From NCBI RefSeq assembly GCF_000524195.1, contig NW_020170571.1, positions 21,811-85,810 on the forward strand: a DNA stretch of 64,000 nt. The letters run 5' to 3'. Shown in pieces: positions 13,701 to 24,643 of this stretch (position 1 is the first letter of the stretch; every line of letters begins with the position of its first letter). Origin of the DNA: Echinococcus granulosus (lineage: Eukaryota > Platyhelminthes > Cestoda > Cyclophyllidea > Taeniidae). Both the position numbers and the translations under genes were made by a program. The notes under the pieces are model-generated. The model ran no database searches. It saw nothing but the letters and a program-made list of their open reading frames with translations, and was not told the origin of the DNA.

Positions 13701-16700
13701 AAGCACCGGAGACAAATATGGCTCAAAAGGCTGTAAAATTCTTCAGCTATTTTCGATAGAAGGCGAAATGTCACTGAGAAATAAAAACACAAAACACCAC
13801 TTGAAGGTGAAACCGCTTTTACAAGTGTACCATTCCAATACAAAAGTACGTCCTATTCGGTTGAGTTTTTTCATATAAAACATCCCTTCTCTTAATAAAA
13901 GTGGTCAGGCTATCCAGCAACCCGCATTCAGAGCACCTGGAAATCACTTCCTTCTTTAGCGATGGATACAGCCTGCATTTATGCCGCAATAAGTGTGTTG
14001 GTCTATAAGCGGCTCCTTTTATATGCAGAATTATAAAGTGAGTGATTAAAGGTGATTTTTAGGGGGATTACCATGAAACCCTTTTTGTTTCCCGAAGGCA
14101 ACACACGTCATTTTTAGTCTGTGGTTTTTCGACGTTGCATGCTTAGTATACGCTTAAAAGCAAAATAATAATAATCAGAAGCTCCATTTTACCATAACTT
14201 TTGTAAGCATCCAACGTTCTTACATGTGCTGAACTAAGCGTCTGCACTCACATCCCCTTTCATCGATCCAAAAATAAAGTTTTGTATTTAGTAGAAAAAT
14301 TGTGGCATAGAAATATTTAGTCGGTATTGTAAATTGCGTTTTTAGTAATTATCGGAAAAGCACCGTAGAATTCTTTACTAGCCTCGTTTATTAAGAAGGT
14401 TTCGCTAAAAGAAGGTGAAATTCACTTGGCATGAGGTTATTGGATGTATTTGCTCTTCAAATCGTGAATAACGTTGGCCATAAACCACAATCAAGAAATG
14501 TGGAAGTACAACTTAGATATCCAAGAAATGGATGGGAGCTAAACAGGACAGGAATACTATATTTGGTAGTTTCTAACAAAAAACTGGAACATCGGAGTGA
14601 CCCCACTTCCAGCACAAAAGCTTTTGATGCGCATGGATCGTTTTATGCAGCAACCGGCTTTGCGTTTAGTCCGATCTTACAACATGTTTTGCTGTTTACA
14701 TAGTTCTGAGACAAAGGCGTCAGTTTTGCCTAAAATAACAAAGCACCTTCTGGTGAATGTTTCATTTGGGGGATAAAGAGAATTATTATCATCTCCACAT
14801 TTGATAACAACTAAATTTATAATTTATTAATGCGACGTTTATGAATGCAGGCAAACATTCTTCGATGGATTCGATTTTATGCAAAACCCTTTTTACTTCA
14901 GTTAACGACACCAAAATTTGTTCAGCTCTTGAAATAATTCAGATTTTCTGCAAATATGGTTAATGAAATGTCTTTTCAGTAAGGCACTTCCGTAGGTTCG
15001 CTCATCCCTGTCGTAATTAAACACTTCAAGATCGAGTTTTCTGACACACCTTTGTTAAACAAGATACATGAACTATATTTGTGTGTGTAACAAAGGAGAA
15101 AGTTAAATAGGTTATCCATTTCCGGCACATTCTTAGGCCTCTGCACCCGAGATGTTAATGCTATAAACTTCACAGTAAATATGGGAAAATTCGAATTTAG
15201 TGACTCATTTAACTGTAAAAAACCGACCTTAAAGAAAGTACAAGACCTTGTCGTCGCTTTATGTCTTGTCTGTTTAAATCACCACAAAATGGATCTATTT
15301 TATTTACCATTGCTAAAATTTTAGCGACAAAATTTAAAGATATATGCCTACGTTCCATATTTTAACTTATTTTACCTCGAAACAGGGTTTAAAGGAGCTT
15401 TTAGCTTCTTAAAAGCAAGATCCTATGCTTGAAATAGCAACGCGAGTCATCATGCAGTATTCTAGTGAATTTTTTGTGCATATTCCTTAAACATTTCCAT
15501 ATTCCTTCGCCTAAAGTTATAGTGACTTGTAACTTTTACCAGCCTCAAGGTTAACCAGTGATGCCATTTGAAAAATCCATTTTTTGCGGAGGAAAATTAT
15601 TTAAACAGCCTATTTTTAGCAAAAATCTGGTGTTATTTAAACTGAACTAAATGAAAATATACTGGTTCCTTCTGTTCTGAATCCATTTATCGAATTTCAC
15701 AGCAGAACTAAAAGCAGGTGACTTTGTTTTAGAATATCTACTGTCAGCAGACATCCAAGTAGCCGGGACTTGCATGTTTAGAATTAGAGCATCAGTTCCA
15801 TGTCACACTGACGCCTTTTAAAACATCAGTTTTTAGACTTTTGATAATCAATGTAAGATCACGCTACAATCTTTGATACTTTTAATCATCTCAGCTTAAA
15901 TCATGACTTTTTCGTCGTTCTTCAACGCAAGTTTTGTACTCAGGGTGGATCATTAATTCAAAGAAATGAGCATATAATTATGGGCATCTCCAGTAATAAT
16001 ATCACTAACGTCTTCATTGTCGTGACAGTTTTATTGACTTGGATGTGGTTTTGTGGCGCCATTCAATCTCCTTGGATGACTGCAATAAAAGTAAACTAGA
16101 GATTCACTAATCAAAGCTAACTTTATTTCCCTGAATCTTAAAAGCTTAGACACATTTTTGGAATTCGCCAGAATTGTAGGGTTTGATTTTATTATAGATC
16201 AACCGTTTTTTCTTTGATAATGCATTACTAAGTTTAAAAGAGTTTCTCCTCGTACTTTTAGCTACTCCTGCAACGATACTGATTCCTTCCTTCTAAGCAT
16301 TTGGAAAAGGACTTTTAACCCTTTATATCGGCATGCTTAACATTTAATAATTTTCGGACTTTAAATCCATTCCCATCTGCTATTATATAGTGGAAGGTTC
16401 GTAACCACTTCTTGCTCTTGTTTTACTTATGCTATTCAATATTTCAAAGAAAGAGCAAATGCTTTTGTGTTATATGGGTAAATGTGAAGTAGTACCTTGT
16501 GTATACATTGTAACAAAGCAATCTTGCTTTAGTTGATTGTACTATTCTAGTGCTAATGGCACTGTTTTTGTTAGTAATCCATGCAAATTCTAAATACCGC
16601 CAGTATTTTTTAGTCCCAGAATTTCATCTTAACAGACCAAGACTGATGGTCTCTTTTTTGAGGGATAAACTTTACGCCAATTGATGAATATGCCATCATC

Positions 16701-19700
16701 ATACCTTATAGCAATCGGTTTATAGTGAGTAACTCTAATTTGCATCAAGTTGACCTACTGAGGTCATAAAGTGGTTCAGCTTACAGACTTCAAAGTCTTG
16801 ACCTCACTAGTAGCAGCCGATTCGATTTAGTTGGGAGGCGATGATAAGTTTATGTTAAAGATCTTATTAACGAATAGGGCTAGTCGAAATAGAAGAACGC
16901 GAATCTGATTTTCACTTGATTTTTTTTCCAAAACTAGTTCGACGTTATTTGGAACAGTTTCCCCCCCAGCTAAGTTTGGAGGAATTATTTGCATATTTCA
17001 TCACCAATCGGGTGCTATTAAATAAACCCCATATGCCAATTTACCCGTCAAGATATGCTTCAAGCATATAATCGAATGATATTTTGATGTTAGGACCAGA
17101 AATCGTGAGTAATCAATTACATTCCTGAAAATGTGTGAAATTGCCTATACTTAGCACTGAATTTGGCAGAGTATGATCCGCGTTATGCTCTTATGATTAT
17201 GACATGACTGCTTCAATAGTGTTAGGCTGCATTTGGCGGTTACATTTTGAAATGAGAATGCGATTGAATGTTGCGCTACCACGACACCATTATCGCCATG
17301 TAGACGGCTTGATCTAATGACGAAGTAGATGTTTGATGAAATCGTCACAGACCGTGAGCTCGTCAATCGTTCTATTGAGACAGATAATTTTTCCAAAGAG
17401 TGTCACACAAGTGTTTTGAGCCCATCTTCCAAGAAGATAAGCTGTAGCGGAAGAGAACGCACTATTAGATCGTTTGAATAAAGAGAGAAAACTAAAAATG
17501 GTACGACTGGTATTGAATCATTCTGTCAAATTTTAAACAATATGAACGGACTATTTGCCTAAAATAGATATTGGGATATAGACTCGTCAAATTTGCTTGT
17601 ACTCAGGCAATACAAATTATGTACATTCTCCGCCCAAATAAATTCAGATGCCGTTGCTAATTTTGCTTTAAACTATGGCCTGGAGCACGATCATGCAATT
17701 TAGCTCACCATCAAAGCCTAATTGCATTAAATTATGTTTATAGCCTGGACTTTCGATGGTTGCTGCGGTCTTCATCCTCCATTATAGGCAGTGGAATTTG
17801 AAAGCAATAATAACTTGTATATTGTACTATCTATTGACAGCTGGTCACATCACTTTCTTCGACTCTTTGGCATTTACCACGTCTTAATCGAAAAACAAAA
17901 GGAAGGCTAATGCTGCGCTAAGAAAGAGTGATGCAGCATTAACGCACACACTGAAGTAGACGAATTTTCAAGTACTTCAGCTCATTTTTGCACGCATTAG
18001 AGCATGCCAAAATGGTATCGGATGATTCTAACAACTGACAAGGAATTTGGATTAAATAATTGCTTGTGCACGTAATAAGTCTCGTCCCTTCGCTTCTGAT
18101 TGTGGAAATAAATTCATACCTAGCACACATTGGTTTTTTTGCATTCAGATGAAACAGGTGGAAGAGTATATGTCCTATAGGAAGTTGCCAAGGGAGCTTC
18201 GAAACAAAATAGTGGACTACTACGAGCACCGGTACAACGGAAAGTTTTTCAATGAAGTGGAAATACTCCAGGAAGTTTCCGAGTGCGTCCGAGATGTAGG
18301 TTTAATGAGTTTCTTAAATATCACAACAAATAATGCATGTCTCATGCTATAGTGGTGATATATGCCTTACTCGACAAGCTGCAGTTTTTAATTTATGAAT
18401 TTGAGCGAATTTATTCCTTTTGAATTGAGGCCTAGGTAGAAATGACGTCATAAACTAATGTGTCCCCTTCTTTACAATATAGGTATTTACCATTGACTGT
18501 GTGAATCGCATTAAGATAACACAGCCTACGCCAGTACTCTATCTTTAGCGCAAATTCTTCCACATAAAAATATAGTCAACCTGATACCTTGAGTCAAACA
18601 CAGTTATGTGGCAAAGTAAACTAGAAAAGTGACTTTATTTCGTTGCATTATTTTACATTCTTGTTATCGAAAGAGCCAATCAGTCGCCTTTGGTGATATT
18701 TCTTGAGAATCGACTTCAAACTGCCAGCCACTAGACCTATATTTGGGAAAGAAATTGAGCATCTTGGATAAAATTATTTATGAACATCATTAATTTAAAC
18801 AGAGCCTCGTAATTTTTCGGATATACAACTGACATCTACCACTTTTAACGGAAATATTTTTACCTCTACTGAACGTCAGGTCGTAAATTCAATGTTCCTT
18901 GTAAGCGCCTTTCATAAAGTTTTACTTGTAATACTGCTAAACGCTAGCTTCTTATGACCCATTCTAGCGCAAAGTAGATGCTAGTAAATGCTTTTTACAT
19001 TTGGTAGATAACGCCTTAAAGGTTATTATAATCCGGCTGTAATTTAGGCAACTTTGTTTCCAAGCATCATTCATCAAACGACAATGAATTATTTGTACTA
19101 AACGTTGCGTGCCATAATGTGGTACTTGTCACAGAATTCATTAGCGGGCAAACTGGTATCATGGACCATCTTGAAATAATTTATGTAACAGGATTTATAG
19201 TCCTTATTTTTCATAATCCCTATCAACTTTACTAGCAAAATGATGCAGTGTACTTTATTACAAAGGTAAATACTTTAATCTGTATTTCATTAAATGAGAG
19301 TCATTTATATTATCTTTTTAGCAAATTATCAACTACAACTGTCGTTCGTTAGTAGCCGCGGTGCCTTTCTTCAAAGACGAAGATGAAAATTTTGTTGTGG
19401 ATGTGCTCAATCGGCTAAAGTTTGAAGTCTTTCGACCCGATGATGTGATTATTAAGTATGGCACATTCGGTACAAAAATGTACTTCATCCGTGAGGGAAC
19501 CGTCGACATCGTAATACCCGATGGGAGTGTGGTCAACACTCTCACTGATGGCGCCTACTTCGGAGGTTTGGTTAATTACTACTTTTATGATTAGTGGTAG
19601 ACTGATGAAATAAAAAGTCCCTTCTATCCTCTGTTTTCAACACTAACCTGCTTATGTCATCACTCTAGGCAACAATTCCCCCCTTTTATGAAACAGCGCT

Positions 19701-22700
19701 GACTATGACATACATACTCATGAACTGGTTAGCTTGAGATCGCTAGTAGTCACATTGAAGGAAGCAGGCGATTTATTCGTAATCAATTAAGGTATGAAGA
19801 TTTGTAGTAAACCTTTGAGTAATTTATGCTCAATTAGTCGTAATCATTCAGAGCTCCTCTTATTGATAACTAGTTTCCAATTCGACCGTGTGAAAAACAA
19901 TTAGAAATAGACATAAGACCTAGAAGTAGGACATTTTTGCAGCATTTATAAACTTAAAATACGAATTATTACTCCCCCTCTTCTGTTTACTTCGTTGTAG
20001 CTGCATTTATCTTTACTTGTTTTGGTTTAGTTTATAAAGTGTATCCTTTGGGTTATCTCTATATGACTACTGCTTCCCATTAGACATCTCGACTGCTTCA
20101 ATATTTGAAATCAAAACTGGAAGCGAACAAAAATAGAAATGTGATTACTTATCTTTAAGACGTGTGTGTACGACTGTCAACTTATATTTACCGGTTTGTC
20201 TGTTTTTCCTAACCAACGCTATGTAGATACAGTTTAAATGCTAAACTGTGTAGAATTTCATTTGTTTTCAAAAGAAACTTTATCACTCACTTTTTTCGAT
20301 ATTCTAGTTTTCTGTTTTCTCTCTGCATCACGGTTAAAATTTTGAAAGTTATTATTTGGTCTTGACACGTCAGCTAACTCAAAAACATGGGTTGCTTACC
20401 TCAGGATCACTTTGGCGACTATGGCTCAAAGTATTGCAGTGTTGAACAGCTTAACCCTGTGGTTTCATTTGGCCTGCATATGTGCGTGCCTGAGATAATC
20501 TTAGTCAAATTTTAATGCATGTGGAAGATTCAACTGTCAGTAAAATTACTTTCCACTTCATCATTTAATAGACAGCAAACTATGTATTGCAGTTACAGGC
20601 ACTCCAATACTCCGTTTTTTGTCTCGATAGTGTGCTTTATTTATCCGCGAATTTAAGATTGTTATTTGATTTCTAGAAAATTCCACTATTTTCCTAACAA
20701 GTAAGCATACTATTATTAACATTTTGCCTTTTTAAACTATAAATATTTCGCCACCTCAAAATCTGAGCAATACTGTAGTGCCCCGATACTTCTCTGAAGA
20801 CAAAAGAGGACAAAAATGCTCGGGCAGAATATACACATTCGACGCACAGAAGGGCTTGGGGCTACTGGCATAGCTCGGGGGCCATCCTACTGGTAAAGGT
20901 GCAATGATGGACACCTAAAGTGGCTTCTTTAAATCAATGTGTCTCCAGTAAATATTCACTAAGTCTCTAAGTATCCTACTAAGCGAATGCTGGCCATATT
21001 GCTTACTACTATATTTGAGTTGACGAAATCATACTCATTAAATCGCTCGACTAATCTACCCATTTCGCCAGAAATTTCTTTTCAATCACATAATATTAGC
21101 AAAATGAGCTTATTCTTCTTCATCAAACTCACTTTAGGACTGTCACAGATACTCGCCTGTTATAACATCCCTGTGGGTGGTCGCTCTCTCAGCAGTCACA
21201 AATTCAGCTGGAAGGCCTGGCTTCCACCCTTCCCCATTCCAATTGATACCCAACCAACCTAGCCTCCACATTCTTATCAAGACAGAAGTGGAATGAAAGT
21301 CCAGCTTTTGCCCGCCCTTACTGTCTACGTCTATTTGATTCGTCTATGTCTGCCTAATGGTGTAGTTCTTAATATAGCTTTTTTACTTCTGGTACAGGGT
21401 TAGGAAATTTTTGCCGATCGAAAAAGAAAATACCGGTAGTTTTTAGGCTCTTCAAATGTGAACCTGGTTGTTGAAAAGTTTTAAATGCGTAGTAAAATTT
21501 CGAGTAGGGTTGGTATACACTGCCAAAAGTTTCAGTTAAACTGATCGAAGATGGGTAAAGATGGCTGTTACTTCTTGTTTTTCCTTCACTCACTTTAAAT
21601 ATTGTAACTAAAATATCAAAAGTTGATTCATCAAGAATATTAGAAATCATTTCATTTTATTTGACATCTGACAGTACTTTACTTATTTTTGGCTTTTACT
21701 GCTAAAAAATGCAATGTTTGGTCTTATCAGGCAGTTTAAAATAAAGATAAAATCCCTGCATTAAAAAGGACTAAGTAAAATAGCGGATTTCAGCGGGAAT
21801 TGGGGCAAATGGCTTCCAAGAGCATAATTATTATGCCATCGCTTAAAGATATTTCGTTTATTTAACAGAAGAACCTAATCTAGTGTTTAAATTTTTCTCA
21901 GCGTTTGGTGGGAGCCCAAATGCGGTTTTATAAACAAATAATGCAGCCCGTCTTGTTGTTGCATGTTTTATGGTGCTGCAATAATCTTACTTCGTTCAGT
22001 TACATTATTCCGACTTCTCTTTATTGCGCATTTGGAGAGTTTGTGTAGTTTCAATACATTACTAAGCAAAGGCATTATATAGATATTTTGAGGCCATCCG
22101 TCCCCTGAATTCACTCTAGGTAAGTTCTAAATTTCATCATCCCATGGCATGGAAAAGTGAATATCACTGCGACTAACTGAAGTGCACATTAACAGGTGCA
22201 AATTTGATGTAATCTTCTACATTTTTAAATAGGTCAGACTACTTATTCGCAGTTTCCTTCAAAACCAAAATTAATCAAAGCACTTAACATTGCATTATGT
22301 TTGCTATCGGTTCGAAGCTTTGCAGGCCTCTAAGATGTCATAAACTTCTCGTTTGATAAGTAGCTTTCCTGTACTAAAATTAATTGCCGTTAAAATTCGC
22401 TCCACTTGGATTTGAGCTTACTCAACGTCTTCCTCCTTCCCCTTTGGCGTGCAGTGCTAGATCTCACTAACTCTTCATTGAAAGGGGGTAATACTTTCGT
22501 GACCGTTAACACCCATATTGTTTGGCTACGCATTCGCCGTAAAGGTAAAAAGAAATTTTCTTAAGACTCTATCTAATGTTTTTGTATGAATGTAAAGGTG
22601 GTTTAAGACTTGCCATTGTATTGACTTTTATGTTTAGAAAGTGAGATTAATAATTCCTTCACTTAATGTTTGATCGAGCATAGTTAATGCGTATTTTTAG

Positions 22701-24643
22701 TGCATATGGTTATGCCCTCAATCTCATTTCATGCTCAACTATTCATGTCCCTTTTGTAAGGGCATTAACTTATTAATATATTTTTTCTGTTTCGCAGTGG
22801 AAGCTGAGAGCTCTCAAAGTGAAAAAGCGTCAGACCTATTTCGTTTTCAACTGCCCACTAGTTGGTCAACGCGTCGGGGATACCTCTTAACAACTTTAGA
22901 TATCTAAACAGGGTGCTTATCTAAAGAGCCAGATATTGCACTTCAAAAATGCTAAATTGTCTGGAATTATCTAGTTAAATCAGATCTCATGTTTAAAGCC
23001 TAAAGCAAATTCGTAAGAACGACCGAACTAAGTGATTAATTACCCACCGTTTCTATGCTGAAATCACATGAACCTATGGTACTTAAACATAGAATTTAAA
23101 TGCATTTGTGATAATTAATTACCAGTGACACGAACTGCGTACTTTCCATTCGAAGAGGTAACAAAGCAGTTTCTTGAATAAAATGCATTATTTCTTTAAA
23201 ATTGCTTACAATTTTCTAAGATATGTGATGTTGGGTTGCATTGAGACCCATCTAGCCTAATGACCTCAAATTTAATGTAGGGTTTTGTTTGTTAAATACG
23301 AGTAGTTCACCAGTTAGCAAGGGGATTTTGTATATTTTTAAACATGGACGTTTTACTGATTACCCCTAATAAGCCTATCGTATGGAATGGCACCTTTTTG
23401 AAGGGCCATTTTGAAAGATAGAAATACTTGGCAAGGAGACGAGCTTGCCATTTCCATCAAGGTAAAAGACTGTATGTGAGATTTCATGGATGTAAATGAA
23501 CTTAATTACTATTAATTATCACGGCTTCTTGTTCCCTTATTCACCACCAGTGCATGTAAGTGATCTTGACGACTTTGGCCCTTTAATTTAGCCTCATCTG
23601 ATGCACACTGTAGCTTTTTTTCGTTCTGTAACCAACTAGTCTTTTGCTTTCTCCCAGATTTTCACAGAAAGCAGCCACTTTTAATTGATTTAGTGGTGTG
23701 TATTCAAGAAGGCTTTTCCAAAGTGTGAACGCGAGGGATGATGATTTATTACAATCGTTAGCGATGTTTCCCTCCAAATCTGAAGCACACTCTTTAGGGT
23801 ATTTCAAAACCCCCATTGATTTCCTAGTGGATTAAATACGAATGAATGCTATTATTTTGAGTAGTGGTCTCCTTTACCTGTGGTATTAATCACAATACTT
23901 TAATTGTTTATTTAACTCTCGGTTTCGGTAACTGGGTACTTAGGGCTCCGCCACTGTATCTTCCCTCCAGGAGGCCCGGCCTTCGGGTCCTGTAAGTAGC
24001 CCATAAATCTTTATGTAGGTCAAGAATATGCCTTCCATTCCAGCATTATGTCTCCTTTAAGCTTCAGGAAAGTTTCGGAGGGTTACTTATCAACTTTTAA
24101 TTTTCGTTTTTTGAGTGAATGAGTCATTGTGCGAGAACTTTAAAATCTTCTTCTAAAATTTTCTCCTTGTCAGAGATTTGTTGTAGCAGATTTCGTTGGT
24201 TACAAGATATTGCTGTCCAGATGGCTAGTAGCTAACTCCCACTAGTGTGAATATTGTAAGCATGCCTTTTTTGTGGGTGTCCCGATGACTTTTAAACGTT
24301 TAAATAGGCCTGGATCACCAGTATTTCAAATAGCTGCTCTGCCCTGATAAAGAAGTTGCCTTTGATGCTAAGAGACATTACGGAGGGCTAAATCCTTCCC
24401 TTTTATTTACTTTCTTCTGTAGAGATTGCGGTTCTCACCAACATTCGGCGCACTGCAACGATTCAAGCAAGGACCTACTGTAATCTTTATTCGCTGGAAC
24501 AGCAGGACCTCTTTGAGGTGCTAAGAAACTATCCTGCAATAAAATCAAAGTTAATGAATGTAGCCGGTGAGAGATTGCAAGCGCTCTCAAAGAAGCGTAT
24601 CATTGAGAATTGTGGCCACCTCTTCAACAATGAGCCACAGTAG
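1296..24643 (+). CDS. HCN-type hyperpolarization-activated cyclic nucleotide-gated cation channel, nine exons
   Basis: This gene encodes a six-transmembrane, voltage-sensing, cyclic-nucleotide-modulated cation channel subunit of the plasma membrane; such subunits assemble as tetramers and carry pacemaker (Ih-type) current. My model joins 1296-1741, 5008-5171, 7634-7795, 8150-8247, 8618-8767, 12248-12466, 18149-18295, 19322-19565 and 24423-24643. All junctions are GT-AG and phase-matched, giving 616 residues. In order I see the conserved pre-S1 HCN block ending WIIHPYS, S1-S2, S3, an Arg/Lys-rich S4, S5, the selectivity filter CIGYG at about 361-365, S6, a C-linker, and a cyclic-nucleotide-binding domain with FGE (542-544) and RRTA (552-555). 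The filter and the pre-S1 block favour HCN over CNG or EAG channels. The C-terminal tail ends soon after the binding domain, much shorter than in vertebrate HCNs. The true N-terminus is the least certain part. Confidence 0.9.
1742..5007 (+). other. HCN-like gene intron 1, nothing recognised
   Basis: This is AT-rich sequence with only short chance frames, including an 80-codon AT-rich frame at 4187-4429 with no domain signal. I see no repeat copy or RNA gene. Confidence 0.5.
5008..5171 (+). CDS. HCN-like gene, exon 2: S1 and S2
   Basis: Residues 149-203 and one base. The acceptor is ATAACAG. The exon completes the K codon from exon 1 and reads YWNITMLV through two hydrophobic segments to [11 protein letters not shown], which is the S2 signature of HCN channels (FLIDLVLNFRT in vertebrates). 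Confidence 0.88.
7634..7795 (+). CDS. HCN-like gene, exon 3: S2-S3 loop and S3
   Basis: Residues 204-257 and one base. The exon shows the conserved post-S2 '[15 protein letters not shown]' type block and the S3 motif [11 protein letters not shown]. The acceptor is TTGCAG and the donor is GTATGG. Introns 2 (5172-7633) and 3 (7796-8149) are AT-rich with no recognised content. Confidence 0.9.
8150..8247 (+). CDS. HCN-like gene, exon 4: S4 voltage sensor
   Basis: Residues 258-290, ending in phase 0 at a GTAAGA donor. It contains the regularly spaced basic residues of S4, with the hallmark [13 protein letters not shown]. The first positive positions of S4 are lysine in place of the usual arginine. 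Confidence 0.92.
8618..8767 (+). CDS. HCN-like gene, exon 5: S4-S5 linker, S5 and turret
   Basis: Residues 291-340. The acceptor is TGTTTAG and the donor is GTACGC. S5 reads [16 protein letters not shown]; the HWNAC form resembles CNG channels, where vertebrate HCNs have HWDGC. The linker from exon 4 is about four residues shorter than in vertebrate HCNs. Confidence 0.88.
12248..12466 (+). CDS. HCN-like gene, exon 6: pore helix, selectivity filter and S6
   Basis: Residues 341-413. I chose the acceptor ending at 12247 because it keeps phase 0 and gives a turret-to-pore spacing equal to vertebrate HCNs. The stronger-looking CAG seven bases downstream would shift the frame. The exon contains [11 protein letters not shown], then S6 with [11 protein letters not shown] and the start of the C-linker. 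Intron 5 (8768-12247) shows no gene. Confidence 0.93.
12467..18148 (+). other. HCN-like gene intron 6, nothing recognised
   Basis: This is 5.7 kb of AT-rich sequence with short chance frames on both strands. None carries a domain signal or paired splice sites. Confidence 0.45.
18149..18295 (+). CDS. HCN-like gene, exon 7: C-linker
   Basis: Residues 414-462. The exon begins at a good pyrimidine-rich acceptor. It carries [13 protein letters not shown] and [12 protein letters not shown], the highly conserved C-linker of HCN channels that couples nucleotide binding to the gate. Confidence 0.93.
19322..19565 (+). CDS. HCN-like gene, exon 8: end of C-linker and most of the cyclic-nucleotide-binding domain
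   Basis: Residues 463-543 and one base. It contains the [11 protein letters not shown] block and the beta-roll with [18 protein letters not shown] and DGAYFG. The donor (GTTTGG) is weak, but the next exon completes the FGE codon exactly. Confidence 0.9.
20774..20940 (+). mobile_element. Solo LTR-like repeat copy, forward
   Basis: It starts TGTAGTGCCCC and continues with CTCTGAAGACA, CAGAAGGGCTTGGGGCTACTGGCAT and an AAAGTGG block, in the same order as other copies in the window (for example 42793-42975 and 63711-63880). It sits in intron 8 of the channel gene. I found no internal region beside it. Confidence 0.6.
23900..23995 (-). mobile_element. Truncated LTR-like repeat copy, reverse
   Basis: On the plus strand it reads TTTAACTCTCGGTTTCGGTAA and, further on, CTCCAGGAGGCCCGGCCT, which is the reverse complement of the 3' half of the repeat. 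The 5' half is missing. Confidence 0.5.
24423..24643 (+). CDS. HCN-like gene, exon 9: end of the cyclic-nucleotide-binding domain and stop
   Basis: Residues 544-616. The exon completes the GAG codon of FGE, then shows the phosphate-binding-cassette residues RRTA, the final C-helix with [11 protein letters not shown], and a TAG stop. The C-helix arginine that contacts cAMP in vertebrate HCN2 appears conserved. Confidence 0.9.

Larger units (their letters stand above)
19566..24422 (+). other. HCN-like gene intron 8, hosts two LTR-like repeat copies
   Basis: The longest tracts are AT-rich and non-coding. One repeat copy lies forward at 20774-20940 and a truncated one lies reversed at about 23900-23995. 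No alternative channel exon was seen. Confidence 0.5.
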
